This document shows, in pieces, positions 1-8,579 of a stretch of DNA of 64,000 nucleotides. The translations under genes and the position numbers were made by a program. Location: contig NZ_JAHSTW010000009.1 in assembly GCF_019145195.1 (NCBI RefSeq), forward strand, positions 248,001 through 312,000, written 5' to 3'. Below the pieces are notes generated by a model. The model made no database searches and was not told the DNA's origin. It saw only the letters and a list, made by a program, of their open reading frames with translations. The stretch is from Pseudomonas siliginis (GTDB lineage Bacteria; Pseudomonadota; Gammaproteobacteria; Pseudomonadales; Pseudomonadaceae). Position 1 is the first letter of the stretch. Each line of letters opens with the position of its first letter.

Positions 1-1
1 G

Positions 2-952
2 ATCAACGGCCACGCCCCCGATGACAACTTCACCTGGCTGTTCCGTCCCAGCGAAAAACTGCGCCTGCGCCTGATCAACGGCTCGGCCATGACCTATTTC
101 GATGTGCGTATTCCGGGACTGAAGATGACGGTGGTGGCTGCCGATGGCCTGCACGTCAAACCGGTCAGCGTCGATGAACTGCGCATCGCAGTGGCCGAGA
201 CCTATGACGTGATCGTTGAACCTGAAACCGAGGCCTATACCCTCTTCGCCCAGGCGATGGATCGCAGCGGTTACGCCCGTGGCACTCTCGCCACACGCGC
301 CGGCATGTCGGCAGCAGTGCCGGCGCTGGATCCGCGTCCGTTGGTGAGCATGGACGACATGGGCATGGGCGGCATGGATCACGGCAGCATGGACATGAGC
401 GCCATGGATCACTCCACCATGGGCCCGATGCAAGCCCATCCCGACAGTGAAAACAATAATCCGCTGGTGGACATGCAGGCCATGGTCACCGCGCCAAAGC
501 TCGACGATCCGGGCCTCGGCCTGCGCAACAACGGCCGCCGAGTGCTGACCTACGCCGACCTTCGCAGCACCTTCGAAGACCCGGACGGCCGCGATCCGAG
601 CCGCACGATAGAGCTGCACCTGACCGGCCACATGGAGAAATTCGCCTGGTCGTTCAACGGCATCAAATTCTCTGATGCCGAGCCTTTACGGCTGAAATAC
701 GGCGAGCGCATCCGCCTGGTGCTGGTCAACGACACCATGATGACCCACCCGATCCACCTTCACGGGATGTGGAGCGATCTGGAAGACGAAAACGGCAACT
801 TTCAGGTGCGCAAACACACCATCGACATGCCGCCCGGCAGCCGCCGCAGCTATCGCGTCACCGCCGACGCCCTCGGCCGCTGGGCCTATCACTGTCATCT
901 GCTTTATCACATGGAAACGGGCATGTTCCGCGAAGTGCGGGTGGAAGAATGA
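2..952 (+). CDS. copA: CopA copper-resistance multicopper oxidase (C-terminal part)
   Basis: The reading frame is open from the first bases of the window, so only the C-terminal ~316 residues are visible and the start lies upstream. CopA is a periplasmic multicopper oxidase that oxidises Cu(I) and binds copper. What is seen: a Met/His/Asp-rich stretch with repeated MDHGSM/MDHSTM motifs (about residues 115-150 of the visible part), then the C-terminal cupredoxin copper ligands HPIHLHGMW and HCHLLYHMETGMF, which form the type 1 and trinuclear copper sites. The stop codon overlaps a possible ATG of copB (ATGA), and copC and copD follow on the same strand, so this is a copABCD operon. The call is firm; the only uncertainty is the missing N-terminus. 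Confidence 0.95.
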   Translation: MNGHAPDDNFTWLFRPSEKLRLRLINGSAMTYFDVRIPGLKMTVVAADGLHVKPVSVDELRIAVAETYDVIVEPETEAYTLFAQAMDRSGYARGTLATRAGMSAAVPALDPRPLVSMDDMGMGGMDHGSMDMSAMDHSTMGPMQAHPDSENNNPLVDMQAMVTAPKLDDPGLGLRNNGRRVLTYADLRSTFEDPDGRDPSRTIELHLTGHMEKFAWSFNGIKFSDAEPLRLKYGERIRLVLVNDTMMTHPIHLHGMWSDLEDENGNFQVRKHTIDMPPGSRRSYRVTADALGRWAYHCHLLYHMETGMFREVRVEE

Positions 953-963
953 AGAGGTCCATC

Positions 964-1833
964 ATGACTCGACTCAGCGTGTTTCCGCTGCTGCTAGCCG
1001 GCACCTCCGCCATGGCCGCCGACGCCATGCACGGCATGGACCACAGCCAGATGCCCGGGATGGATCATTCGGCAATGCAAAGCATGGACGACGGCATGAT
1101 GCAGCCCGCCGCGCCCAGCGAAAGCCGCACGCCGATTCCGCCCGTGACCGACGCCGACCGCGCTGCGGTGTTCACCAGCCCCGGCGGTCATCAGGTGCAT
1201 GACAGCGTTATAAACAGCTACCTTCTTGCCGACAAACTCGAATGGCAGAACGCCGATGACGGCAGCGCTGTGGCCTGGGATCTGTCCGGCTGGATCGGCG
1301 GGGATACCGATCGGTTGTGGCTGCGCTCTGAAGGCGAGCGCAACAACGGCAAGACCGAAGACGCGGAAATTCAAGCGCTGTGGGGCCACGCCATTTCACC
1401 GTGGTGGGACGTGGTCGGCGGCGTGCGTCAGGACTTCAAACCCGGCGCACCGCAATCCTGGGCCGCGTTCGGCGTGCAGGGCATGGCGCTGTACAACTTC
1501 GAGGCCGAAGCCACGGCTTTCCTCGGCGAGGGCGGCCAGAGTGCGGTACGGCTGGAGGGCGACTACGACATCCTGCTGACCAATCGACTGATCCTGCAGC
1601 CGACCGCTGAACTGAATATCTACGGCAAAAACGATCCGCAGCGAGGCATCGGCTCAGGGTTGTCCAATACCGAGGCGGGCCTGCGGTTGCGTTATGAAAT
1701 CCGCCGCGAATTTGCGCCTTATATCGGCGTGACGTGGAATCGCACTTACGGCAACACCGCCGACTATGCCCGCGAAGAAGACGAGGATCGCAGTGAGGCG
1801 CGCCTGGTCCTCGGGGTCAGGCTGTGGTTCTGA
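964..1833 (+). CDS. copB: CopB copper-resistance outer membrane protein
   Basis: CopB is the outer-membrane beta-barrel protein of the cop operon and sequesters or exports copper with CopA. The protein (289 aa from this start) has a signal peptide ending AMA-ADA, then a Met/His-rich copper-binding segment (MHGMDHSQMPGMDHSAM and MDDGMMQ), then a barrel-like region with alternating hydrophobic residues that ends in an aromatic residue (RLWF), typical of outer-membrane proteins. I prefer the ATG at 964 because AGAGG lies 6 bases upstream. An alternative ATG at 949 overlaps the copA stop and would add five residues (MKRSI). Confidence 0.92.
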   Translation: MTRLSVFPLLLAGTSAMAADAMHGMDHSQMPGMDHSAMQSMDDGMMQPAAPSESRTPIPPVTDADRAAVFTSPGGHQVHDSVINSYLLADKLEWQNADDGSAVAWDLSGWIGGDTDRLWLRSEGERNNGKTEDAEIQALWGHAISPWWDVVGGVRQDFKPGAPQSWAAFGVQGMALYNFEAEATAFLGEGGQSAVRLEGDYDILLTNRLILQPTAELNIYGKNDPQRGIGSGLSNTEAGLRLRYEIRREFAPYIGVTWNRTYGNTADYAREEDEDRSEARLVLGVRLWF

Positions 1834-1865
1834 ATTCTTCTAAAAAAACAAATCGGAGACCTTGC

Positions 1866-2240
1866 ATGCGCACATTAACCCTGCCCCTGATATTCGCCAG
1901 CGGATTGCTCCTGAGCACCCTCGCCCAGGCCCACCCGAAACTGCTTTCGTCAACGCCGGCCGAAGGCGCGGAAGGTGCCGCGCCGACCAGGATCGAGCTG
2001 CACTTTTCCGAGAATCTGGTCACGCAATTCTCCGGGGCCAAACTGGTAATGACCGAGATGGGTGGCATGGCTCACTCGCCGATGCCGATGAAAGCCAAAG
2101 TCAGCGCCAGCAGCGATCCGAAAACCATGCTGATCACCCCGCTCGCCCCGCTGCCTGCCGGCACCTATCAGGTGCAGTGGCGCGCGGTGTCCGCCGACAC
2201 GCACCCGATCAGCGGTAACGTCACGTTCAAAGTGAAGTGA
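1866..2240 (+). CDS. copC: CopC periplasmic copper-binding protein
   Basis: CopC is a small periplasmic copper carrier. The 124-aa product has a signal peptide cleaved after AQA, which leaves His as the mature N-terminal residue (HPKLLSS). With the later DTHPISG motif this supplies the His-brace-like Cu(II) site of the family. A Met-rich loop (MTEMGGMAHSPMPM) gives the Cu(I) site. CGGAGAC immediately upstream is a good ribosome binding site, which rules out the longer frame beginning at 1824. It lies 32 bases after copB and 3 bases before copD, as expected for one operon. Confidence 0.95.
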   Translation: MRTLTLPLIFASGLLLSTLAQAHPKLLSSTPAEGAEGAAPTRIELHFSENLVTQFSGAKLVMTEMGGMAHSPMPMKAKVSASSDPKTMLITPLAPLPAGTYQVQWRAVSADTHPISGNVTFKVK

Positions 2241-2243
2241 ACA

Positions 2244-3113
2244 ATGGCGGACCTGCTCAACATCATCCTGCGGTTCGCCTTGTACGTGGATTTGCTGCTG
2301 TTGTTCGGACTGGCGTTGTTTGGCTTGTACAGCTTCAACGCGTTGCTGCGGTTCCGTCCATTGTTGTGGGGCATGGCAGTGACAGGCGCGTTACTGTCGG
2401 TGGCCGGGCTGGTGCTGATGACCCGCGCCATGAGTGGCGAAACACAGCTCGCGGCATTGTGGCCGCACCTGCAGATGATGCTGCTGGAAACAGACGTCGG
2501 CCTGGCGTGGGCGCTGCGGATGACAGCGCTGGCCATCGTAGTGATCCGGCCGGGTCTGTGGCCAGCGTCGTTGGCAGGCGCCATTGCCCTCGCTTCGCTG
2601 GCATGGAGCGGGCACGGAGCGATGGACGAAGGATGGCTGCGGTTCTGGCACTTTCTCAGCGACATCTTGCACTTGCTTGCGGCGGGAGCGTGGTTGGGTG
2701 CCTTACTGGCGCTGGTGTTGATGGCGAGCGGGCGAATCGGTGACACACGCCTTCGCTTGATAGCCGATGCAGTGAAACGCTTCGAATGGGTGGGCGCGTT
2801 GATCGTGCTGACGGTGTCGGTCACCGGCGTGATGAATTATCTTTTCATCGTCGGCCCAAGGCTCGACGGAGTGCTGTTCGGCACCTACGGACAGCTGCTG
2901 GCGATCAAGGTGCTGGCGTTTGCCGTGATGCTGGTGCTGGCTGCGTTGAACCGCTTTCATCTTGGACCGTCACTGCAACGATCGCTGCGCGACGGCCAGC
3001 ACCTCATCGCCGCGAACGCGCTGCGGCGCAGTGTGGTGATGGAGTTGGCCCTTGCCCTGTTGATCGTGGCGCTGGTGGCGTGGCTGGGCACATTGAGTCC
3101 GGACCCGGGATGA
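2244..3113 (+). CDS. copD: CopD copper-resistance inner membrane protein
   Basis: CopD is a polytopic inner-membrane protein believed to move copper into the cytoplasm together with CopC. The 289-aa sequence is almost entirely hydrophobic, with about eight predicted membrane spans, and carries conserved His in polar turns (AWSGHGAMDEGW, FWHFLSDILHLLAAGAW) as seen in the family. The start is three bases after the copC stop, indicating translational coupling. It is the last gene of the operon; no terminator is evident before the next gene at 3172. Confidence 0.93.
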   Translation: MADLLNIILRFALYVDLLLLFGLALFGLYSFNALLRFRPLLWGMAVTGALLSVAGLVLMTRAMSGETQLAALWPHLQMMLLETDVGLAWALRMTALAIVVIRPGLWPASLAGAIALASLAWSGHGAMDEGWLRFWHFLSDILHLLAAGAWLGALLALVLMASGRIGDTRLRLIADAVKRFEWVGALIVLTVSVTGVMNYLFIVGPRLDGVLFGTYGQLLAIKVLAFAVMLVLAALNRFHLGPSLQRSLRDGQHLIAANALRRSVVMELALALLIVALVAWLGTLSPDPG

Positions 3114-3171
3114 CACCCGTGGAAGGCTTTCACTACACTGGGTCACCTTCCCTTTCAGAAGCCCGATCTCA

Positions 3172-3957
3172 ATGACAACACTAAAAAGCACGATGATCCT
3201 CGGCGGCCTGCTGACCCTGGCGACTGGCGCTCACGCCGACCCGGCCTCGTCCCACCTCGACAGCATCCAGCAACAAGGCCAGTTGCGTGTCTGCACCACC
3301 GGCGACTACAAGCCCTACACCTTCAAGCGCAACGATGGCGACTTCGAAGGCATCGACATCAGCATGGCCCGCTCCCTGGCCGACAGCCTCGGCGTCAAGG
3401 TGCAATGGGTGCAGACCACCTGGAAAACCCTGATGCCCGACATGCAGGCCGGCAAGTGCGACATCGGCATGGGCGGCATCTCGGTCACACTGGAACGGCA
3501 GAAAAAAGCCTACTTCAGCAACACCCTCGACACCGACGGCAAGATCCCGCTGGTGCGCTGCGCCGACCAGTCCAAATACCAGACCATCGACCAGATCAAC
3601 CAGCCCAACGTGCGCCTGGTGGAACCTGCCGGCGGCACCAACGAAGCCTTCGTCCACGCCTTCCTGCCCAAGGCACAGCTGGCCCTGCACGACAACGTGA
3701 CGATCTTCCAGCAACTGCTCGACAACAAAGCCGACGTGATGATCACCGACGCCTCGGAAGCGCTGTATCAGCAGAAACTCAAACCCGGTTTGTGCGCGGT
3801 GAATCCGCATCAATACATGCAATACGGCGAGAAGGCTTACCTGCTGCCGCGCGACGACATCAGCTGGAAACTGTATGTCGATCAGTGGCTGCATTTGAGC
3901 AAGGTCACTGGCAAGTATCAGCAGACGTTGAGTGAGTGGATTGCGGTGCCGCAATAA
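3172..3957 (+). CDS. PheC-like periplasmic cyclohexadienyl dehydratase (SBP_bac_3 fold)
   Basis: The 261-aa protein has a signal peptide (cleaved near AHA-DPA) and a type-2 solute-binding fold. It matches my memory of P. aeruginosa PheC closely: TTGDYKPYTFK, GISVTLERQKKAYFS, EPAGGTNEAFVHAFLP, DNVTIFQQLLDNKADVMITDASEA and QYGEKAYLLPRDD all have near-identical counterparts. PheC converts prephenate or arogenate to phenylpyruvate or phenylalanine in the periplasm. An amino-acid-binding transport protein is the main alternative, but no ABC permease or ATPase lies nearby, which favours the enzyme. It follows copD by 58 bases and may have its own promoter. Confidence 0.75.
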   Translation: MTTLKSTMILGGLLTLATGAHADPASSHLDSIQQQGQLRVCTTGDYKPYTFKRNDGDFEGIDISMARSLADSLGVKVQWVQTTWKTLMPDMQAGKCDIGMGGISVTLERQKKAYFSNTLDTDGKIPLVRCADQSKYQTIDQINQPNVRLVEPAGGTNEAFVHAFLPKAQLALHDNVTIFQQLLDNKADVMITDASEALYQQKLKPGLCAVNPHQYMQYGEKAYLLPRDDISWKLYVDQWLHLSKVTGKYQQTLSEWIAVPQ

Positions 3958-4147
3958 GCCACTGAACCAGGCCACCGCGCGCGTTTAGGGAACGGTTCGC
4001 TCAATGCACGCGGTCGGCACGCGGTGGAGAAAAGTGGCAGCCGTAATTCCAAAAAGCAGACAAGGCCTACACTGAAATCACAGCGACACGTTCGCTTCCG
4101 CCGCGATGCATACCGCACATCCACCGCTACTGCTCTCGAGGCATCCC

Positions 4148-4582
4148 ATGAATGTCGACTGGCTCAATTTCACGCCTTGGTCTTCCCTTGCCGGCGGCGC
4201 GCTGATCGGCCTGGCCGCAAGCCTGTTCGTGGTCGGCAATGGACGTATTGCCGGCATCAGCGGCCTGATCGGCAGCCTGCTGCAACGCAACCGTGAAGGC
4301 GCCAGTGAGAAGGCGCTGTTCATCCTTGGCCTGTTGGTGGCGCCACTGCTGTGGGGATTGTTCAAGGCGTTACCGCCGATCGAGTTCCAGAGCGGCTGGT
4401 CAGGGCTGATTCTCGCAGGGTTACTCGTAGGGCTTGGCACACGCTACGGCTCAGGTTGCACCAGCGGCCATGGCGTTTGCGGCATATCGCGCCTTTCGCC
4501 ACGTTCGATGCTCGCCACTGCCTGCTTTATGCTCAGCGGGTTCCTCACCGTGTTTGTCCTGCGCCATCTGACGGGAGTTTGA
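4148..4582 (+). CDS. YeeE/YedE family sulfur-transport membrane protein, first half
   Basis: This 144-aa polytopic membrane protein belongs to the YeeE/YedE family (thiosulfate or sulfur-compound transport; paired short forms are called PmpA/PmpB in some species). It shows the family hallmark LVGLGTRYGSGCTSGHGVCGISRLSPRS, with the conserved Cys of GSGCTSGHGVCG, which line the transport path in structurally known homologues. The ATG at 4148 removes an unlikely polar leader. Its partner follows after a 2-base gap, so the two half-size proteins probably assemble together. Confidence 0.85.
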   Translation: MNVDWLNFTPWSSLAGGALIGLAASLFVVGNGRIAGISGLIGSLLQRNREGASEKALFILGLLVAPLLWGLFKALPPIEFQSGWSGLILAGLLVGLGTRYGSGCTSGHGVCGISRLSPRSMLATACFMLSGFLTVFVLRHLTGV

Positions 4583-4584
4583 AC

Positions 4585-5004
4585 GTGCTCAAACTGAATG
4601 CATTCCTGGCCGGCCTGCTGTTCGGCGTCGGATTACTTCTGGCGGGCATGGCCAATCCGACGAAAGTTCTGGCGTTCCTCGACGTGGCCGGGGCCTGGGA
4701 TCCCTCGCTGGCATTGGTCATGGTGGGCGCCATTGCCATCGCTATCGGCCCGCTGACCTGGGCACGCCGGCAACGCAGATCGGTACTGGGCAACCCCATG
4801 CAACTACCCGCCCGAAAAGAGCTGGACCGACGACTGGTTGGTGGCAGCCTGCTGTTCGGGGTCGGTTGGGGGATAGCCGGCATCTGCCCTGGCCCGGCAG
4901 TGACCATCCTGTTGACGGGCCACTGGCAGGCAATCGTTTTCGTATTGGCGATGCTCGCAGGCATGGGGATATTTACGCTGCTGGAAACCCGACGCAACCC
5001 GTGA
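4585..5004 (+). CDS. YeeE/YedE family (DUF6691-like) membrane protein, second half
   Basis: This 139-aa membrane protein is the second short YeeE/YedE partner, with FGVGLLLAGMANPTKVLAFLDVAGAWDPSLA and a second conserved Cys motif GVGWGIAGICPGPAV. The start is a GTG just after the TGA of the upstream gene, with GGGAG in front of it; no ATG fits. The first gene carries GSGCTSGH and this one GICPGP, together matching the two conserved segments of full-length YedE transporters. Confidence 0.83.
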   Translation: MLKLNAFLAGLLFGVGLLLAGMANPTKVLAFLDVAGAWDPSLALVMVGAIAIAIGPLTWARRQRRSVLGNPMQLPARKELDRRLVGGSLLFGVGWGIAGICPGPAVTILLTGHWQAIVFVLAMLAGMGIFTLLETRRNP

Positions 5005-5062
5005 CCGCAGAACAACCGGCATTCAGGCGCAGGGCATCCACGGCAGCCAGTGTTGGTGGTGA

Positions 5063-5872
5063 TCAATGTTTTGCACAAGATCGCGGATTGGATGATCTCC
5101 CCTGCCACGCACTCGTCGAGATCTGCGCCAACGATTTGAACGAGGGCCTGGCGAACCAGTAGCCCTGCATCAGATAAATGCCGCAATCGGCGAGAAAGTC
5201 TCTTTCCTCGGCATTTTCTATGCCCTCGGCGATCACTTCCACGCCCAACTCTCTACACATGTTCACCACGTTGCGCACGATGGTCTGGCGTACGCGGTCA
5301 CGGTGAATATTGCGGATCAGCGCCATATCCAGCTTGATCAGGTCCGGTTGAAAATCCGCCAACAAATTAAGTCCGGAATAGCCTGCGCCAAAGTCGTCGA
5401 TGGCCGTCTTGAAACCAAACTCACGATACTCACGCAAGATATTCATCAAGTGTTTGTTGCTTTCGACGTGCTCGCCTTCCACAGCCTCGAAGATCAGCCG
5501 CTCCAGCGGAAAGCCGTATGTGCGCGCCGCTTCCAGCGTGCTGCGGATACACATCTCCGGCCGGTAAACGGCATTCGGCAGAAAGTTGATCGACAGGTAC
5601 TGCGTCATGCCCAAGTCAGCCGCCGTGGAAATCGCCCGCACACGACACAGTTGATCGAATCGGTAACGGTTCTGATCGTCCACCTGCTCGAGGACAGACA
5701 AGGCGCCTTCGCCGTTCACGCCGCGAACCAACGCTTCATGGGCAAACGTCGTTTGATCGCGCAGGTCCACAATGGGCTGGAAAGCGAAGGCGAAATCCAT
5801 CTCTGGCACACCTTTGTTCCTACAGCCCTGGCAGCCACCGGGAGACGCGAATGATTTTGGAAAGTCGGTCAT
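5063..5872 (-). CDS. Single-domain EAL cyclic-di-GMP phosphodiesterase
   Basis: The 269-aa protein is essentially one EAL domain, predicted to hydrolyse c-di-GMP in the cytoplasm. Visible signatures are HEALVRG (EAL motif), INFLPNA (metal-binding Asn), FEAVEGE, DDFGAGYSGLNLL (DDFG), LIKLDMALI and EVIAEGIEN, so all catalytic positions appear intact. The start at 5872 (MTDFPKSF) has AGGTGG upstream; a longer frame to 6004 begins with an implausible leader. A short N-terminal extension contains GGCQGC, a CxxC pair of unknown role. There is no membrane segment or known sensor domain. The gene is convergent with the YedE pair and tandem with the chemoreceptor gene upstream. Confidence 0.88.
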   Translation of the reverse strand: MTDFPKSFASPGGCQGCRNKGVPEMDFAFAFQPIVDLRDQTTFAHEALVRGVNGEGALSVLEQVDDQNRYRFDQLCRVRAISTAADLGMTQYLSINFLPNAVYRPEMCIRSTLEAARTYGFPLERLIFEAVEGEHVESNKHLMNILREYREFGFKTAIDDFGAGYSGLNLLADFQPDLIKLDMALIRNIHRDRVRQTIVRNVVNMCRELGVEVIAEGIENAEERDFLADCGIYLMQGYWFARPSFKSLAQISTSAWQGRSSNPRSCAKH

Positions 5873-6014
5873 GAACCACCTGATGACGGCGTGCAACCTT
5901 CCATGGCGATAAATAAAACAGCTGCTGGCCTTAGTTATCTGCAAACAAGGCAATAACTGTAGCCCTGCGGCGCCTGAATAGTTGAAAGGCACCGCGTGCG
6001 CCAAGTTGAAAAGA

Positions 6015-7949
6015 TCAGGTGCGGAAATGCGCGGTCATTCGCTGCAGGTCCTGCCCCAGGGACGCCAATTCGATCGTCGCCGCCGCGCTTTCTTCGCTGG
6101 CGACAGCCGACTGGTCAGCCACATCACGCACACTGACAATGCTGCGGTTGATTTCGTCGGCCACGGCACTTTGCTGCTCAGCGGCGGCCGAGATCTGCAG
6201 ACTCATTTCCTGGATCGTACCGATGGACTGATTGATCTCGGTAATCGCCAATTCGGCTTTCTGCGCCAGTACCACCGTATCGAGGGTGCGTTCGCGGCTT
6301 GAGGTCATCAGCGTCGCGGCCGCTTGTGTGCCTTGTTGCAGGGTGACGATCAGCGCTTCGATTTCCTTGGTCGAGTCCTGCGTGCGCTGTGCCAGCGAGC
6401 GCACTTCGTCTGCCACCACAGCAAAACCACGACCCTGCTCACCCGCCCGCGCGGCTTCAATAGCGGCGTTCAACGCGAGCAGATTGGTCTGCTCGGCGAC
6501 GGCTTTGATCACATCGATGACTTTGCCGATCTGCTCGCTGTCCTGAGTCAGCACATTCATCGCACCGCCCAACTCTTCAATGGCCATGGCAAGTTCGCTG
6601 ATCTGCACCGTCGCCTGCTTGACCACCGTGCTGCCATGGCGCGCCTGCTGATCGGCGAGGGTCGCGGCAGCTGAGGCATCGGTGGTGTTACGCGCAACTT
6701 CCTGCACCGTCGAAGCCATTTCGTGCATCGCCGTGGCAACTTGATCCACTTCACTTTTTTGCTGACGTACACCTGCGCTGGTCTGCTCGCTCATGGCCGA
6801 GAGCTTTTCCGCAGAGGTGGAAATCTGCGTGACGCCATTGCCGATACCTTGCACCAGCGTGTTCAGGTTCTGCGCCATCTCCTGCATCGCATTTTGCAGA
6901 TCGCCCAACTCATCTTTGCGCGCAGACCTGGCCTGGACCGTCAGGTCGCCTTTGGCAATGCGTCGTGCCAGATCAACCGTCAGCGCCAGCGGCGCAGTGA
7001 TCTGGCGCGAGATGACCACCGAAGCCAACAGCCCGATCACCAGCGCCAGCGCAGTCAATACCGCCATCTGAATAAAAGCCGAATGCTGATCCTCACGCGC
7101 AAGGCGCTGCTGGGTGTCCATCAGGCCACTCATGATCTTGTCCATCGCCTTGCTTTCCTGGTCGACCTGCTCGCGCATGTTCTGCTTCTGCTCAAACAGC
7201 CCGGCCACTTCCACCAGTACTTCGCGATAACGCCGCATGCCGGCGTGGGCTTCTTCCAGTTGGCTCGACAGCGCCGTCGGCAGGCTGGTGCGCGCCTTGC
7301 TGATATCACTCAAGAAGGTATCGATGGTTTCCATCAGCAGTTTTTTGTTCACGTCGTTGGGCACCGCAATGTAACGACGCAACATCAGGCGAAAAGTGGT
7401 CATGCCATTGCGCAAATCGGCCACCGTGCGCAGCTCCCGAACGCGTTCACCATCGGCAGACGCCAAGGCACTGGTCGTGGTGCCTTCAAGCATGCCGGCA
7501 AAAGTTTGCGCGTACTTGTCCGACAGCGCCGTCAGCGGTTTCAGCGCATCCGTGGTCGACTGATCGGCAGCGATCAGCCGTTTGACCTTCAGGTCGTAGG
7601 CAACAATCGTGGCTTGCAAAGCCTTCAAAGCTTGCTGGTTTTCAGCACGGGTCAAGGTGTCCAGCGCCTTGCTCACAAGACCCTGCAAGACATTCAACTG
7701 CGCGTTATAGGACTCGGCGAACGCTGCGTCAGCGGCGGCTTCGTACTGTTTCTCGGACAGACGCATATTTTGCGTAGCGTCATTCAACGTGCCGATCAGA
7801 CGCGTGGTACTCAAGCGATCAACCAGCACGCTGTTGCTGTTATAGCCAATGAAGGCAACCGCCAAAACGGCCAGCAGAAGAATGCCGAAGCCGGTTCCCA
7901 GCTTGCGGGAAACTTTGATGTCACCGAGGAAATTCGATGCTACTGCCAT
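6015..7949 (-). CDS. Methyl-accepting chemotaxis protein with large periplasmic (HBM-like) sensor
   Basis: This 644-aa transmembrane chemoreceptor has membrane span 1 near residues 17-36 (GILLLAVLAVAFIG), a helical periplasmic domain of about 250 residues, span 2 (MAVLTALALVIGLLASVVI), a HAMP domain and a full signalling domain. The tip hairpin EQTNLLALNAAIEAARAGEQGRGFAVVADEVRSLAQR is the invariant CheA/CheW contact. The periplasmic length fits the helical bimodular class, members of which sense organic acids or amines; the ligand is not deducible here. GAGG lies upstream of the ATG at 7949, so the longer frame to 8018 is less likely. No clear FliA promoter was found. Confidence 0.9.
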   Translation of the reverse strand: MAVASNFLGDIKVSRKLGTGFGILLLAVLAVAFIGYNSNSVLVDRLSTTRLIGTLNDATQNMRLSEKQYEAAADAAFAESYNAQLNVLQGLVSKALDTLTRAENQQALKALQATIVAYDLKVKRLIAADQSTTDALKPLTALSDKYAQTFAGMLEGTTTSALASADGERVRELRTVADLRNGMTTFRLMLRRYIAVPNDVNKKLLMETIDTFLSDISKARTSLPTALSSQLEEAHAGMRRYREVLVEVAGLFEQKQNMREQVDQESKAMDKIMSGLMDTQQRLAREDQHSAFIQMAVLTALALVIGLLASVVISRQITAPLALTVDLARRIAKGDLTVQARSARKDELGDLQNAMQEMAQNLNTLVQGIGNGVTQISTSAEKLSAMSEQTSAGVRQQKSEVDQVATAMHEMASTVQEVARNTTDASAAATLADQQARHGSTVVKQATVQISELAMAIEELGGAMNVLTQDSEQIGKVIDVIKAVAEQTNLLALNAAIEAARAGEQGRGFAVVADEVRSLAQRTQDSTKEIEALIVTLQQGTQAAATLMTSSRERTLDTVVLAQKAELAITEINQSIGTIQEMSLQISAAAEQQSAVADEINRSIVSVRDVADQSAVASEESAAATIELASLGQDLQRMTAHFRT

Positions 7950-8385
7950 ATTCAGCCTCAAACGTCCTGACGCGAAACGCCAGGCACAAAAAAATTGATC
8001 TCCGGTAACCACAGTCACCGTCCAGACATTCGGGGGTCGTCATCCAAGGCGTAATACGGGACGCTCCAGCTGTCCCTGAAATGCAAATGCCGATGCTGTG
8101 GACGCGTCGATAAATCCGCGATGCGAGCACCGGCAGACAAACCCTTCACGTCGCAAACAGAGCATTTGCACGCTGGATTTATCGTTTCAGCAAAGGTGTC
8201 TGGAGGGATGCTATTAATTTTGGGAAAACTTGTACAACTTTATATTTTTGTATAAACGTTGAACTTTTTGAGTGGCGTGATGACGCATTGCCATCATGAC
8301 CTATGGCACATCGCCACTGGCGTGAAAGGGGATTGAAAATGCGGATTCAAATGCCTGACCACGCAATCACTGCCTCGACGCGTCC

Positions 8386-8418
8386 GGTGTGTGGTGTGTG
8401 GCGTGTGGCGTGTGGTGG
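8386..8418. repeat. Short tandem GTGTGG(Y) repeat
   Basis: About five imperfect copies of a 6-7 base unit GTGTGG followed by T or C lie in the space between two genes. Such microsatellite-like tracts can change copy number by slippage. No function is evident. Confidence 0.7.
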
Positions 8419-8547
8419 GCATGGGTACACGCAGATTGCCTTGAGGGCCATGCAGTGATGGTTTGGATTGCTTACCAGCGGACCCGGTTGAGGAAGCCGA
8501 AATCTGCGGTTGAGTCGGCGGGGCAGTTTGGCTAGATCTGCAAGCGT

Positions 8548-8576
8548 AAGCCGTCACCTTAAGGTGACGGCTTTTG
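8548..8576 (+). terminator. Rho-independent terminator-like hairpin
   Basis: A perfect inverted repeat (AAGCCGTCACCTT and AAGGTGACGGCTT, 13 bp with no spacer beyond the turn) is followed on the plus strand by TTTTG. It sits a few bases beyond the lepB stop codon (lepB is on the minus strand), where it could end lepB transcription as well, but the T-run is on the plus side. Confidence 0.6.
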
Positions 8577-8579
8577 TGT

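Larger units (their letters stand above)
7950..8579. other. Intergenic region with GTGTGG repeats and a terminator-like hairpin
   Basis: No convincing protein gene lies between the chemoreceptor and lepB. The region contains an AT-rich patch (8215-8260, including TTGTACAA), a run of five imperfect GTGTGG(Y) repeats at 8386-8418, and a perfect 13-bp hairpin at 8548-8573. On the plus strand the hairpin is followed by TTTT, so a short plus-strand transcript ending here is possible, but no promoter can be assigned with confidence. Confidence 0.5.

Noticed and set aside
7950..8230. FliA (sigma-28) promoter for the chemoreceptor gene
   Set aside because: Searched the minus strand for TAAA-N15-GCCGATAA-like sequence; only partial GATAAA fragments were found with wrong spacing.
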